Of a DNA stretch of 33,422 nucleotides, positions 20,435 through 28,700 are shown in pieces. How positions within the stretch are numbered: position 1 is the stretch's first letter; every line of letters starts with the position of its first letter. This DNA comes from a virus: positions 1 to 33,422 of IMG/VR virus record IMGVR_UViG_3300036761_001395. One strand, written 5' to 3'. Under the pieces are notes generated by a model. The model had not been told where the DNA came from. It saw nothing but the letters and a program-made list of their open reading frames with translations, and made no database searches. Position numbers and translations under genes: made by a program.

Positions 20435-22369
20435 CTACTTGCCAATTGCCAGGTGCCGCCTCGGGATCGACGAGCCGGGGTCGAGGCCCCAGGTGCGCGG
20501 CAGGTTCACGTTCAGCGTGTCTTGCGTGTCTATCCAGTAGTACAGGTGCCAGGTGTTTGCGGTCGGATCGTCGTTCTGCGCGATCATTGACACGACCGAC
20601 GGGTGGCCCTGGTCAATCCGCCCGAACTTGTCGCGGATGTAGGCCGGGTCAGCGACGTACAACGGCAGGGGGTCGAGGCCCCCGGGCGACTTCATCGTGG
20701 GTGCCTTCCAGGACCGAGTGCCCTTGTACCAATTCCGTCCGCCGTCGCCGGACACCCACTCGTCAATCGCGGTGCAGGAGAGGTACCAGCAGGTAGCGTT
20801 CCCGTGGTCGTCGAACTGCGCGGTAGCCAACCCGTAGAGGGTTCCGTCCCCGATCCCGAGTGCAATGTCCGTCAAGGGGACCGTCCCGGTGGCCCCGTCC
20901 TTGAAGTGGAACACCGGGATGAACTCCTTGTGGAGCGTGATCTCCGGGTCAAGCGTGATGGTGTATGCCACCATCCCGCCGGTCTTCCCAAGTAGGGAGC
21001 CGGTGTTGTCCTCGACGAACAGCCACAACTTCTGCGGGACCAAGAACCCGTTCACCGCGTCAATCCAGAGCACGGTCGGCATCAGCGGCCCGATGGAGTT
21101 GTCGCAGGTATTCCGCTCGCGGCAGTTCTCGTCCCAGGGCACGTTCACATCCCACCAGACCATGTATGGGTCCGAGTCAAGATCCTTGAAAAGTGCCGCC
21201 CACCCGCGGGCCCGGTTCTGGAGCGTGAACCCGGACTTCTGCCACGCGAGCCAGCTCGTCCAGGTGGTGCGCGTCCCCATCACCAGCCAGGACCTTTGAA
21301 CTTCCAGCCAAACCATGCTTGTCATACCGAACTCGTGAGTGTCGGCCGGCGGATAGAGCATCGGATCGCGGACCCGGACGGTGTTGCTGCCGTAGGTGAC
21401 GAGGATCGGACGTTCCCAGTCGGCCCAATTGTTCGGTTTGTACGCTTCGCAACAGAAACCAACGTGGAAACCCAGGTACGTCGTGGTGCGGTCCTGCACC
21501 GCGAACGGCGACTGGGAGTAGTTGGTGTGGTACGGCCGCCATGAGATTTCGCCCTCGCGGGGCGTGGGCTTGGGCGTCGGCACCGGACACGGATTCAACG
21601 AAAAGGTGTTCGGCGCGTTGCATGTCGTGCCGAACATTCCCGGCACCGGCCAGCAGGCGCCTGACGGCGAGGTGCAAGACCCACTCGGGGGCGGCGGCGT
21701 GGGGATTGGCGTCGGGGTCGGCGCGGGGGTGCAACTTGCGTCGTTATACCCTGGCGGGCAAGCGTAGGGCACCGCAATGCAATCAGGGTTCCAGGGTTTG
21801 TCCTCTCCGGGCCAGTTGTACGCGCATGTCCTGGGGCCGCCCACCCATCCCGGTGGCCGTGGCGTCAGGGCACCCTCGAATCCGGGCCGGGGGTCGGGAA
21901 CGCACGAACCCTGATTCTGGAAAAATCCACCCGAGGCATAACAGGAATCCCCGTTGATCGTGGTGAGGGGGAGGGTCCAGTCCACATACTCTCGGCAGAA
22001 TCCGTCTGGCCCGGGCCCACCATAGAACGGCAGCCAGTTCGCACAGTAGTAACTCGTGAGCGCGGGGCAGGTGGGGCCGGTGGGCGTGTACGCCGCGCCC
22101 TGGCCGCACCCGACCACCCACCTTCCTTCCGTCCACGCCCCGATTGTGCCAGTCGCGTCGGCGCAGCATATTCGCGTGTCATAGCAACTTCCATCAGGGT
22201 AGACGTATCCAAGGTAGTAGCCACCGCAGCCGGTTACGTTGTCGCTCATGTGGGTCACGCCACCGTGAACCGGGTCGTAACAGCAGACGGGGTAGGTCTG
22301 CGCCGAAAGTCCGGACACAAAAAAAGCCGCCACGAGGGCGGCCACTAGGACAATGCGGGTGACTCTCAC
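20435..22369 (-). CDS. Large secreted cysteine-rich protein with Asp-box motif
   Basis: A 644-residue protein with a signal peptide (hydrophobic residues 6-22, predicted cleavage after GLSA at residue 23). The N-terminal 200 residues have many cysteine pairs (PVCCYD, RICCADA), suggesting disulfide-bonded modules. A Pro/Thr linker (PTPTPIPTPPPP) follows. The C-terminal 380 residues are rich in tryptophan and glycine with a SGDGGRNW segment (residue 540) that fits the Asp-box SxDxGxxW of sialidase-type beta-propellers. It may bind or cleave glycans outside the cell. GTG 22369 overlaps the preceding stop as GTGA. No precise family is recognised. Confidence 0.65.
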   Translation of the reverse strand: MRVTRIVLVAALVAAFFVSGLSAQTYPVCCYDPVHGGVTHMSDNVTGCGGYYLGYVYPDGSCYDTRICCADATGTIGAWTEGRWVVGCGQGAAYTPTGPTCPALTSYYCANWLPFYGGPGPDGFCREYVDWTLPLTTINGDSCYASGGFFQNQGSCVPDPRPGFEGALTPRPPGWVGGPRTCAYNWPGEDKPWNPDCIAVPYACPPGYNDASCTPAPTPTPIPTPPPPSGSCTSPSGACWPVPGMFGTTCNAPNTFSLNPCPVPTPKPTPREGEISWRPYHTNYSQSPFAVQDRTTTYLGFHVGFCCEAYKPNNWADWERPILVTYGSNTVRVRDPMLYPPADTHEFGMTSMVWLEVQRSWLVMGTRTTWTSWLAWQKSGFTLQNRARGWAALFKDLDSDPYMVWWDVNVPWDENCRERNTCDNSIGPLMPTVLWIDAVNGFLVPQKLWLFVEDNTGSLLGKTGGMVAYTITLDPEITLHKEFIPVFHFKDGATGTVPLTDIALGIGDGTLYGLATAQFDDHGNATCWYLSCTAIDEWVSGDGGRNWYKGTRSWKAPTMKSPGGLDPLPLYVADPAYIRDKFGRIDQGHPSVVSMIAQNDDPTANTWHLYYWIDTQDTLNVNLPRTWGLDPGSSIPRRHLAIGK

Positions 22370-22791
22370 GGGAGGCACCGCAGGAGGTTGTCTTTGATGT
22401 AGACCTTGCCGCCCTCGACCTTAATCACCGACTCGGTGCCCGGCCAGTCGTGGGGGAGTTCTGTCGCGCACCAGAACCAGGACTGCCCCTTGTTCCCATT
22501 GGAACCAGGCACAACCAAACTTGCCTCGACGGTGTAAGCGGTGTTGCAGTTTCCCCGCGTGTAACCCTCGCCGCTCCTGGTTTTCTCGTACTTGAGGACG
22601 AGGATGTACTCCGGTCGCCCGTCGCCATCGAGGTCCACAAAAGCGGGGTCGATCCTGGCGTCACCAGGCCGGAATCCGAAGGCGGACTCCGGTGGCGGGA
22701 CCGGGCGCACGGGAGTCTTTGGGGTGCCACACTTAAATGAAGAGGCCGCCACGAGGGCGGCCCCAACAAGCACCGGTATCAGCATCTTCAT
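22366..22791 (-). CDS. Secreted protein with a DxDxDG calcium motif
   Basis: A 141-residue protein with a short hydrophobic signal (about residues 3-18). The sequence FVDLDGDGRPEYILVL near residue 52 is a DxDxDG calcium-binding loop as in FG-GAP-like proteins. There are four further cysteines. A lipobox is not clear. It is coupled to both neighbours by overlaps, so it may act together with the large secreted protein. Confidence 0.6.
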   Translation of the reverse strand: MKMLIPVLVGAALVAASSFKCGTPKTPVRPVPPPESAFGFRPGDARIDPAFVDLDGDGRPEYILVLKYEKTRSGEGYTRGNCNTAYTVEASLVVPGSNGNKGQSWFWCATELPHDWPGTESVIKVEGGKVYIKDNLLRCLP

Positions 22792-23138
22792 GGATCACCG
22801 TCCCCCGCAATCCATGAGGCGATTCCGCGGTTGGCATCGAGGATGTCAAAGAGAATCTGCGACTCGACCCGGATCATCTCTTCCGACATCAGGTCCCCCG
22901 CAATATCGTCCGTGACGTGTTCTAGTTCGTGCAAGAGCCAGAGTCGTTGATTCGCCCTGGATTCACCCGTGTCGATCTTGATGATCCACTCAGGCCGACC
23001 GCCGATGGTATGCAGACAGCATCCGCCGAGCCTGCCGAACTCCAGGTCTTTGTCCTTGTTCCCATCGACAAAACACACCCGGGCCTTTTTGCCGTGAGCG
23101 TCAAGCCACTTTCGGGGATTCCACCTGGCCTTGGTCAA
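22788..23138 (-). CDS. HExxH metallopeptidase-like protein
   Basis: A 116-residue protein with HELEH at residues 70-74 (LWLLHELEHVTDD), the zinc-binding HExxH motif of gluzincin/ImmA-type peptidases. A third zinc ligand is not obvious; downstream acidic residues (SEEMIRVESQ) could serve. The start TTG 23138 overlaps the stop of the gene before it (TTGA); frames reading further upstream only shadow that gene. Activity is likely by motif but the substrate is unknown. Confidence 0.65.
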   Translation of the reverse strand: MTKARWNPRKWLDAHGKKARVCFVDGNKDKDLEFGRLGGCCLHTIGGRPEWIIKIDTGESRANQRLWLLHELEHVTDDIAGDLMSEEMIRVESQILFDILDANRGIASWIAGDGDP

Positions 23139-23344
23139 TGCACCGTCTCCCCATCCGTATCGGGAAACCGATCGAGCGCCCTCCCAAGCGCCGTGCGCAT
23201 GGCAGTTGCCTCGGGCATGGTCAACTTGAGCGGCCGCGATCCGTTGATGCTGATGTGGACCACCACCGGGAACGGCTCGATCTCGTACACCGTCACCGCA
23301 CAGGCCACGCCGTCGATCTCCGAGAACCCCTTGATGACTGGCAT
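23135..23344 (-). CDS. Small protein of unknown function
   Basis: A 69-residue, probably beta-rich protein (VACAVTVYEIEPFPVVVHISIN) followed by a helix. ATG 23344 is 9 bases after the metallophosphoesterase stop with GTAGGGGG before it. It is coupled to the HExxH gene. Confidence 0.55.
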   Translation of the reverse strand: MPVIKGFSEIDGVACAVTVYEIEPFPVVVHISINGSRPLKLTMPEATAMRTALGRALDRFPDTDGETVH

Positions 23345-23352
23345 GCAACCCC

Positions 23353-24504
23353 CTACTGGTAGATGGTCGGTTCCGGAAGTTCGCGGCGGTCGGCCAGGAT
23401 CAGCTTGCGATCCCAGCTCACGCCGATGTTGCGGTGAACGCCGAGAATCCTTTGGAACGGAAGGCCGCCGGCCTGGAGTCGTTTGAGCGAAAACTCCGAA
23501 CCGCCGACAAAGCTACCGTTCATGAAGATGTCCGAGAAGCTGGCCGGCTCATGGTGGTGAGCGACCATCACATAGTCGAAGTCAACGCTCTCGCCCGACA
23601 CCTTCTTGAACGCCTGCTTGAGCACCTCGCGCATTCGCGCCTTGAACCCGAGCGCCCCGTAGAACGGAATCCGCAGCCAGGATTGAAACTCGTCGCCGTG
23701 CGCGACCAGGAACCGCCATCCCTGGGCCTCGAGCAGCATCCACCAGGTTTCGGGCAGGTTGAAGCGAACGCCCTCGATTTCGGAGAGCTGGAAACGCTCC
23801 CGGAGGAAGTGCATCATCAGGTAGTCGAGGTTGTCGTTGGGTGCCAGTTCGCCCTTGAGTCCGATCCGTGCGTGATTGCCGGGCACCCCGGATACCACCA
23901 CCTCATCGAACATCGCGCGCAAGTCGAGAATCAGGCGGACGAACGCCTCGTATGCGTGGATTACCTGCTGCACCACCGGCAGGTCGATCTGGCGCTGCTG
24001 ACCGCGAAAGATGGTCGAGCCGTCGATGATGTCCCCGCCAAGTACCAGGTGGACCCGTTTGACCGGGTTCGGGGTATAGCGCAGGATCTTGGCGACTCCG
24101 GAACACAGTCGCTCCATGCGCTCGGTGAACACCTCGAAGTCGTAGTGGCCGAGTCCTCCGGTCTGGGTCGCGGAGACAAGGGACCCGACGTGACAATCAG
24201 AGACGTGAAGGATCACATCCTCCTCGTCGAGCTCGGGGTCCACCTTCCGCACGACGCGCTTCACCTGGAGCGCGGGAAGTGCCCGGATTGAATCGCTGAT
24301 CGCCGTCGCAAGTTCGCTGGTGGGCGGGACGATGGGATCCGGCTCAACGGCCGCCTCGCCCGCCTGCTTCACTGTGCGGAGTAGCGTCCTTGCTTTCTCC
24401 TCGCTGAGGTTCAGGGCGTCCATCAGACTGTGCCGCCCGGCCCCTCCTTGAACCAATGCCCGTGCCCTTTCAATCAACTCCTGGGTCAACCACGGTCTCG
24501 GCAC
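23353..24504 (-). CDS. Metallophosphoesterase with N-terminal HTH
   Basis: A 383-residue calcineurin-like phosphoesterase. The metal motifs are SDCHVG (DxH), GGDIIDG (GDxxDG), GNHAR (GNH), and later AHGDE and AHHHEP in the order of the family. The N-terminal 50 residues (LTQELIERARAL and LNLSEEKARTLLRTV) look like a helix-turn-helix. Phage members may act on nucleic acid ends or nucleotides. GTG 24504 is behind AGGAGG and promoter C lies 46 bases upstream. It is followed by the small genes and secreted-protein genes in the same operon. Confidence 0.85.
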   Translation of the reverse strand: MPRPWLTQELIERARALVQGGAGRHSLMDALNLSEEKARTLLRTVKQAGEAAVEPDPIVPPTSELATAISDSIRALPALQVKRVVRKVDPELDEEDVILHVSDCHVGSLVSATQTGGLGHYDFEVFTERMERLCSGVAKILRYTPNPVKRVHLVLGGDIIDGSTIFRGQQRQIDLPVVQQVIHAYEAFVRLILDLRAMFDEVVVSGVPGNHARIGLKGELAPNDNLDYLMMHFLRERFQLSEIEGVRFNLPETWWMLLEAQGWRFLVAHGDEFQSWLRIPFYGALGFKARMREVLKQAFKKVSGESVDFDYVMVAHHHEPASFSDIFMNGSFVGGSEFSLKRLQAGGLPFQRILGVHRNIGVSWDRKLILADRRELPEPTIYQ

Positions 24505-24549
24505 CTAGTAGCCTCCTTGGGCCAACGTCATGCCTCTCGCCCGTTGCTA

Positions 24550-24579
24550 ACAATGGGACCGAGGGGATCGCATGTCAAG
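24550..24579 (-). promoter_or_regulatory. Leftward promoter C
   Basis: Minus-strand TTGACA (24579-24574) is followed after 17 or 18 bp by a poor -10 CATTGT (24555-24550). As at promoter B, the operator sits five bases upstream of the -35. Likely driver of the metallophosphoesterase-to-spanin operon. Confidence 0.45.
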
Positions 24580-24602
24580 GGTGTCACACTAGATTACGTG
24601 TG
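24569..24602. repeat. 34-bp direct repeat, copy 2
   Basis: Identical to 7969-8002 and in the same orientation. It holds the -35 box and most of the operator of promoter C. Confidence 0.85.
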
Positions 24603-24603
24603 A
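24584..24603. promoter_or_regulatory. Operator-like inverted repeat, copy C
   Basis: TCACAC-TAGATTAC-GTGTGA, perfect 6-bp arms around 8 bp. The stretch from 24604 to the tRNA holds no gene; a GC-rich hairpin (CCCGGG-N7-CCCGGG near 24656-24674) lies there and may end transcription from the tRNA side. Confidence 0.65.
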
Positions 24604-24691
24604 GAAGAGGACGGCCCCCGCCTACGGGTCCGAGGCGTGTACAGGGTCGCCGGGCCCGGGTTACTCGCCCGGGGGCTGTTTGCCCGTGTTT

Positions 24692-24767
24692 TGGGGTGGC
24701 CGCGGGACCTCGAATCCCGAACCAGCAGAGCCACAGTCTGCCGCTCTACCAATTGAGCTACGGCCAC
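24692..24767 (-). tRNA. tRNA-His(GTG), with encoded CCA
   Basis: A full cloverleaf: acceptor GTGGCCG/CGGCCAC, anticodon stem GCAGA/TCTGC around CTGTGGC (anticodon GTG), T arm CGGGA-TTCGAGG-TCCCG, discriminator C73 and encoded CCA (24694-24692). The base before position 1 is T, whereas histidine tRNAs normally have an extra G-1 pairing with C73. It stands alone between the lytic transglycosylase gene and promoter C. Confidence 0.93.
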
Positions 24768-24904
24768 ACTTAGAGGCGCCGGGCGGCTTCATGGTCCGCC
24801 TGGGGGCCGTCATCCTTTCGGGCTTTACCCTATCCACCCGCGCGTCCGCGAGCGGCGCCGAATCCTGATTCACTATCGTTTGTCAACGTTTTGTGGTGCT
24901 ATTG

Positions 24905-25444
24905 TCAACCGGAACCGAACAGCGGGCGCATCTTCTCGCGCCACCGGAGCACAGAGACCTCGTACGGGGAGCCCGGTACAGGATGGCCCGCATTGTAGGC
25001 GCTCACTGCGCCCGCCCCGAAGCGGCTGAGTAACTTCGCAAGCCACCGGCAACCCCACTCCAGCCCCTCGGCCGGGTCGCACAGGCCCGGCAGGTACTCA
25101 AGATGGCAGCCGGCCTCGCGGGCGCAGGCCCCCATGATCTGAAGGAGTCCCCATGACGCCTGCTGGCCCCACCATTCTTGATCGCGGTCCCCGGCCCGGC
25201 ACGGGAAGTCGGCCGGCGGGAACTTCGACGCGACCTCTGCTTGCGTGACCCTTCGGAACGGTTTCTGCCGCTTCACGTCCCAAAACCACTGATAGCGGGG
25301 CTCGGGGTTCCAGGCGTCGGACTTGCCCCCGGATTCCTGCATGACGAGGGCGGCGACCAACTCCGGTTCGAGGCCAAAGCGCAGCGCGGGGGCCTTGACA
25401 CTTTCGCGGTCGGGTGCGTTCTCGAAGTCGAGGACCGGCCTCAT
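24905..25444 (-). CDS. Lytic transglycosylase endolysin
   Basis: A 179-residue SLT-type peptidoglycan lytic transglycosylase. VMQESGGKSDAWNPE near residue 34 has the catalytic Glu of ESGG; ASWGLLQIMG and LSRFGAGAVSAYNAGHP complete the SLT pattern. There is no signal peptide, so release depends on a holin. It may also be a virion-associated or tail lysozyme. ATG 25444 overlaps the preceding stop by ATGA. Confidence 0.87.
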   Translation of the reverse strand: MRPVLDFENAPDRESVKAPALRFGLEPELVAALVMQESGGKSDAWNPEPRYQWFWDVKRQKPFRRVTQAEVASKFPPADFPCRAGDRDQEWWGQQASWGLLQIMGACAREAGCHLEYLPGLCDPAEGLEWGCRWLAKLLSRFGAGAVSAYNAGHPVPGSPYEVSVLRWREKMRPLFGSG

Positions 25445-25719
25445 CGCTGTTCCAGCAGGCGGTCAATCTTGACTTCCATCCTGTCTAGGCGTTTCTCCAG
25501 GCGGTTTTCCAGGTTTTTATGTTCTTCGGAGCCCCAGGAGTAATTTTTCTGGTCGCCCTCCACCCGCTGAACGGTTTCGACCTTGACCTGCTCGGCAACG
25601 GCGGTCTGGACAGCAGGCTTGATCATCGTGATGAACAAAATGAGCAGGGAAAGAACCAGTCCAATGATCGCCCCGAGGAACTTCACCCAACCGTTCAGTT
25701 TGTTGTTTTCAGTTGCCAT
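25441..25719 (-). CDS. Membrane-anchored coiled-coil protein
   Basis: A 92-residue protein with one membrane helix (about residues 12-33, FLGAIIGLVLSLLILFITMI) and a charged coiled coil (ENRLEKRLDRMEVKIDRLLEQ). ATG 25719 is behind GGAGATGAC. It stands between the giant protein and the endolysin gene, so it may be a holin of unusual form or a membrane partner for the lytic enzyme. Confidence 0.6.
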   Translation of the reverse strand: MATENNKLNGWVKFLGAIIGLVLSLLILFITMIKPAVQTAVAEQVKVETVQRVEGDQKNYSWGSEEHKNLENRLEKRLDRMEVKIDRLLEQR

Positions 25720-25739
25720 GTCATCTCCAGGGAGGTGGG

Positions 25740-28700
25740 TTACCGCGGGCGACCCGCGGCCCATCTCTCATACCATTCGTTTGCGATCCGGAGGGTTTCC
25801 TTGTCTTCGGGGCCCAGCGACGCGAGGAAGGCAAGACGCTGGGATTTGGGGACGGTACCCATCGGCGCCGAGAGCCGGATACTCGACATCATTCCCGGCC
25901 CCGTTCCGCCTCGCTCCGTGTATTCGGCAAGCCACTTCTTCGCCGCCTTCTCGTCTCCCCACTGGAGCGCCTTCTTGTAGTAGTAGAGTGCGTTCTGCCG
26001 GTTGGTCGGATCGCCGCCACCGGCACTCTCCTTGCCGTGGGTGTCATTCCACCGCCCGGCCTGGTCTCGGATCAGGTAGTAGGCGGCCTCGCCCGGGTCC
26101 GTAGCGTAGGTGAGGAAGGCATCCACGACATTCGCGGCCACCCCCCGGCGCTTCGGTTTCCCGGTCACAAGGTCATAGAGTTGAGCGACCGAGAACACGC
26201 GCGCGATGTGCTGCGCGCGGTCGCGGATCGGGGTGCCGCGCGGCTGGAAAGAAGTTCCCGACTCAAAGGTCTTCATCCCCACGCGCCGGCCCAGGGCCAA
26301 CTCGAACACCGTCTTGGAGAACGGTTCCCACGCGGAGACGATCCGCTCGGCGGGTCCCTTGATGGCGTCGGCCGCGATGTCCTTCCACGTCTTGCGACCC
26401 GCAGCCAGGCTCTCGATCTCGTGCGGCCAGTTGCCAAGGTTCAGCCAGTCCAACGCATCGGACAGTGCCCCCTCGAACCGAATGTACCGGATCGAGCCGT
26501 CCGCGCGGTGGCCCAGGATGAGGGACAGCTTGTCGCGGTTGCGGTTGAGGAGTTTGTCGTCCTCCGGAAACATCGTCCGGTTCCAGAGGTAGACCATCGC
26601 GAACAGCAGGTTGGACAGAATGGCAAGTCGGAACCACCGCCCCGCCAGCCACATTGCGCCGCGCTTTCCGGCGACCGCCGCGACCCGCTCCGCCGCCCCT
26701 CTGCCGGGTTTCTCACCCTCGGCTGTCCGCTCGTGTGCAAGGTTCTTGAGCAGGCGCACATACCGCGGTGCGTTGATCTCCTGCCACGACCAGAACGGGG
26801 CAAGGTGGGAACGAAGGTACTGGCCGGCAACCGAGACGTCGCCATAGTCACCGATCGCCTCGCGCGCCAGCTTGGCCGCAACATCCTCCAGGGTGCGGGT
26901 GCCCTTGGCGACGGCATCATAGAGGGCGTCCATCTCATCGCGCGGCGAGGCCCAGTAGAGCCGGTCCCCCGCGCGCAGCCGCTTGAGAGCCCGACGATAC
27001 GCCGCCAGGCGCAGCCCGTTCTCGCGCCAGGTGGTGAAGGTCTTGACTCCACCCCAGTACCGCTCGATGGCCCCCTGCACAAGGTTGGGGTTGCGGCTCG
27101 TCAGTAGACGGAATGCGCCGACCTTGTTGATGTCCTGGATCTCGGCCACCGTCAACCCGGATTCGATGACGCCCCGCTTGATGGCTTCCTGCATCTCCTC
27201 GCGCAGGGCCGCCGACACCCGATGCGTGACCTGGTAGCCCCATAGATCACGGGCCGCCTTGAGGTACTCGTGAGTGACGATCCCGGGATCAATGGCGATT
27301 GCGATGTCCATGTCGCCACTCTGGTTGTTGAGGTTGTAGCGGAGTGCCCTGGCTGGATTGAGCAGCGTCCACTGTTTCCATGAACTTTCCGCTGCGACGG
27401 CCGCTCGTTCCACCGGACTCTCGTCATGGTCCCGGTAACTGTCGAGTGCCTTGGCGAGGCTCGTAGGGATTACCCACTGGCGCTTGACGCCGCCAATCAC
27501 CAGTACCCGCTTGAGGTCTTCTACCGAGAGGGAGCTGGTGCCATCGAGTACACGGGCAAGCACCTTCTCGGGGATGGTGAGCGCGCCGAAGAAGTGATTG
27601 CCCTTCTCCGGCTGCCAGAAAGCGTAGCCCTCCGGCACGAGGCGCTGGTCGATGCGCTGCCCCTGGTAGCCCCACGTCAGATAGTTGCCGCCGAGGCGCT
27701 GGCGGGTGAACGCCTCGCGGTCCGAGATGGCCTTGAAGACCCCGCGGGCGGGTCCGGAACCCGGGCTGTCATTCTGCTCCGCAAGCCAGGAGAGGAACGG
27801 CCAGAGCCCATCCGTGTCGCCTTCGGCGGCCAACTGATCCGCGACCTTGCTATACCGCTCGGGAACCTCGACCTGGCCATCCTCGATCATCCCCCGGAGC
27901 TGGCTCATGGCGATGGCGATGCGCTGACGGAAGGGTGCCAGTACGTCGAGCTCGCGCAATTCGGCGATCTCCTCGTCGCTAATCTCGTCGCGAGGGATCG
28001 AGCGAAGGTACTGCACCCGCTGGTAGTTGTCGAGTCCGCCGAAGAGTTCGATGTTGTTGTGCGTCCGCGCCTCTTGGCGCAGCCGGTCGGCGATGTTGAG
28101 GGCGCGATCGAGTTTGTCGAGTGTTTCCTTGGTGGCAATCTGTGCGACGGCCTGCGAAAGCCACTCGAACTCCGCCTCGGTGTACCGGGTGTTAAAGTCG
28201 TGCTCGCCGCCCACGCGCCGCTTCTGGAACCCTTTCTTGTGCAGGCGCACATCCCCCGACCCGGTGCCGACGAACTTCGTCTTCTCGGGTTGGTAGTGCG
28301 AGAGTACCTGCCGGTGATAGTAGGCGCCCGCGTTGTTGAGCGCCTCTTCGGGCAGCAGTTCAAGGTCCACGAGTTTCTGCACGATTGCCTGACGCTGTGC
28401 AATGGCGCGTTCCAAGGCGGCGTGGACCGGGGCGTTCTCGGGCAGCGCCAGGACGGCCTCGTACTTCGCAAGGTCTTCGCGTGCTTCGTCTGCGTTCTCG
28501 TACCCGAACGAGAGGGTGCTGTCCTCGGTGTCGATCCCACTTTCGACGTTGCGCACGATGTCGCGCAGCGCCAGAACGCGGGTCAGGAGATCCTCGCGCT
28601 TCGGGCCGAGGTCGCGGGTGACGTTCCATAGGATGTCGTGCGCGACCGCCTTGGCGAGGGACGGCACGGCGTTGTACTGGCGCAGGATGTCCTGGGCCAC

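Noticed and set aside
7969-24602. The 34-bp repeats as attL/attR ends of a prophage
   Set aside because: Phage-type genes lie on both sides of both copies, each copy includes a -35 box and an operator, and a third operator copy lies at 2185, so a regulatory role fits better.
24661-24873. Short frames on both strands around tRNA-His
   Set aside because: They read through the tRNA structure and have no ribosome sites; 24768-24904 appears to be a non-coding spacer.
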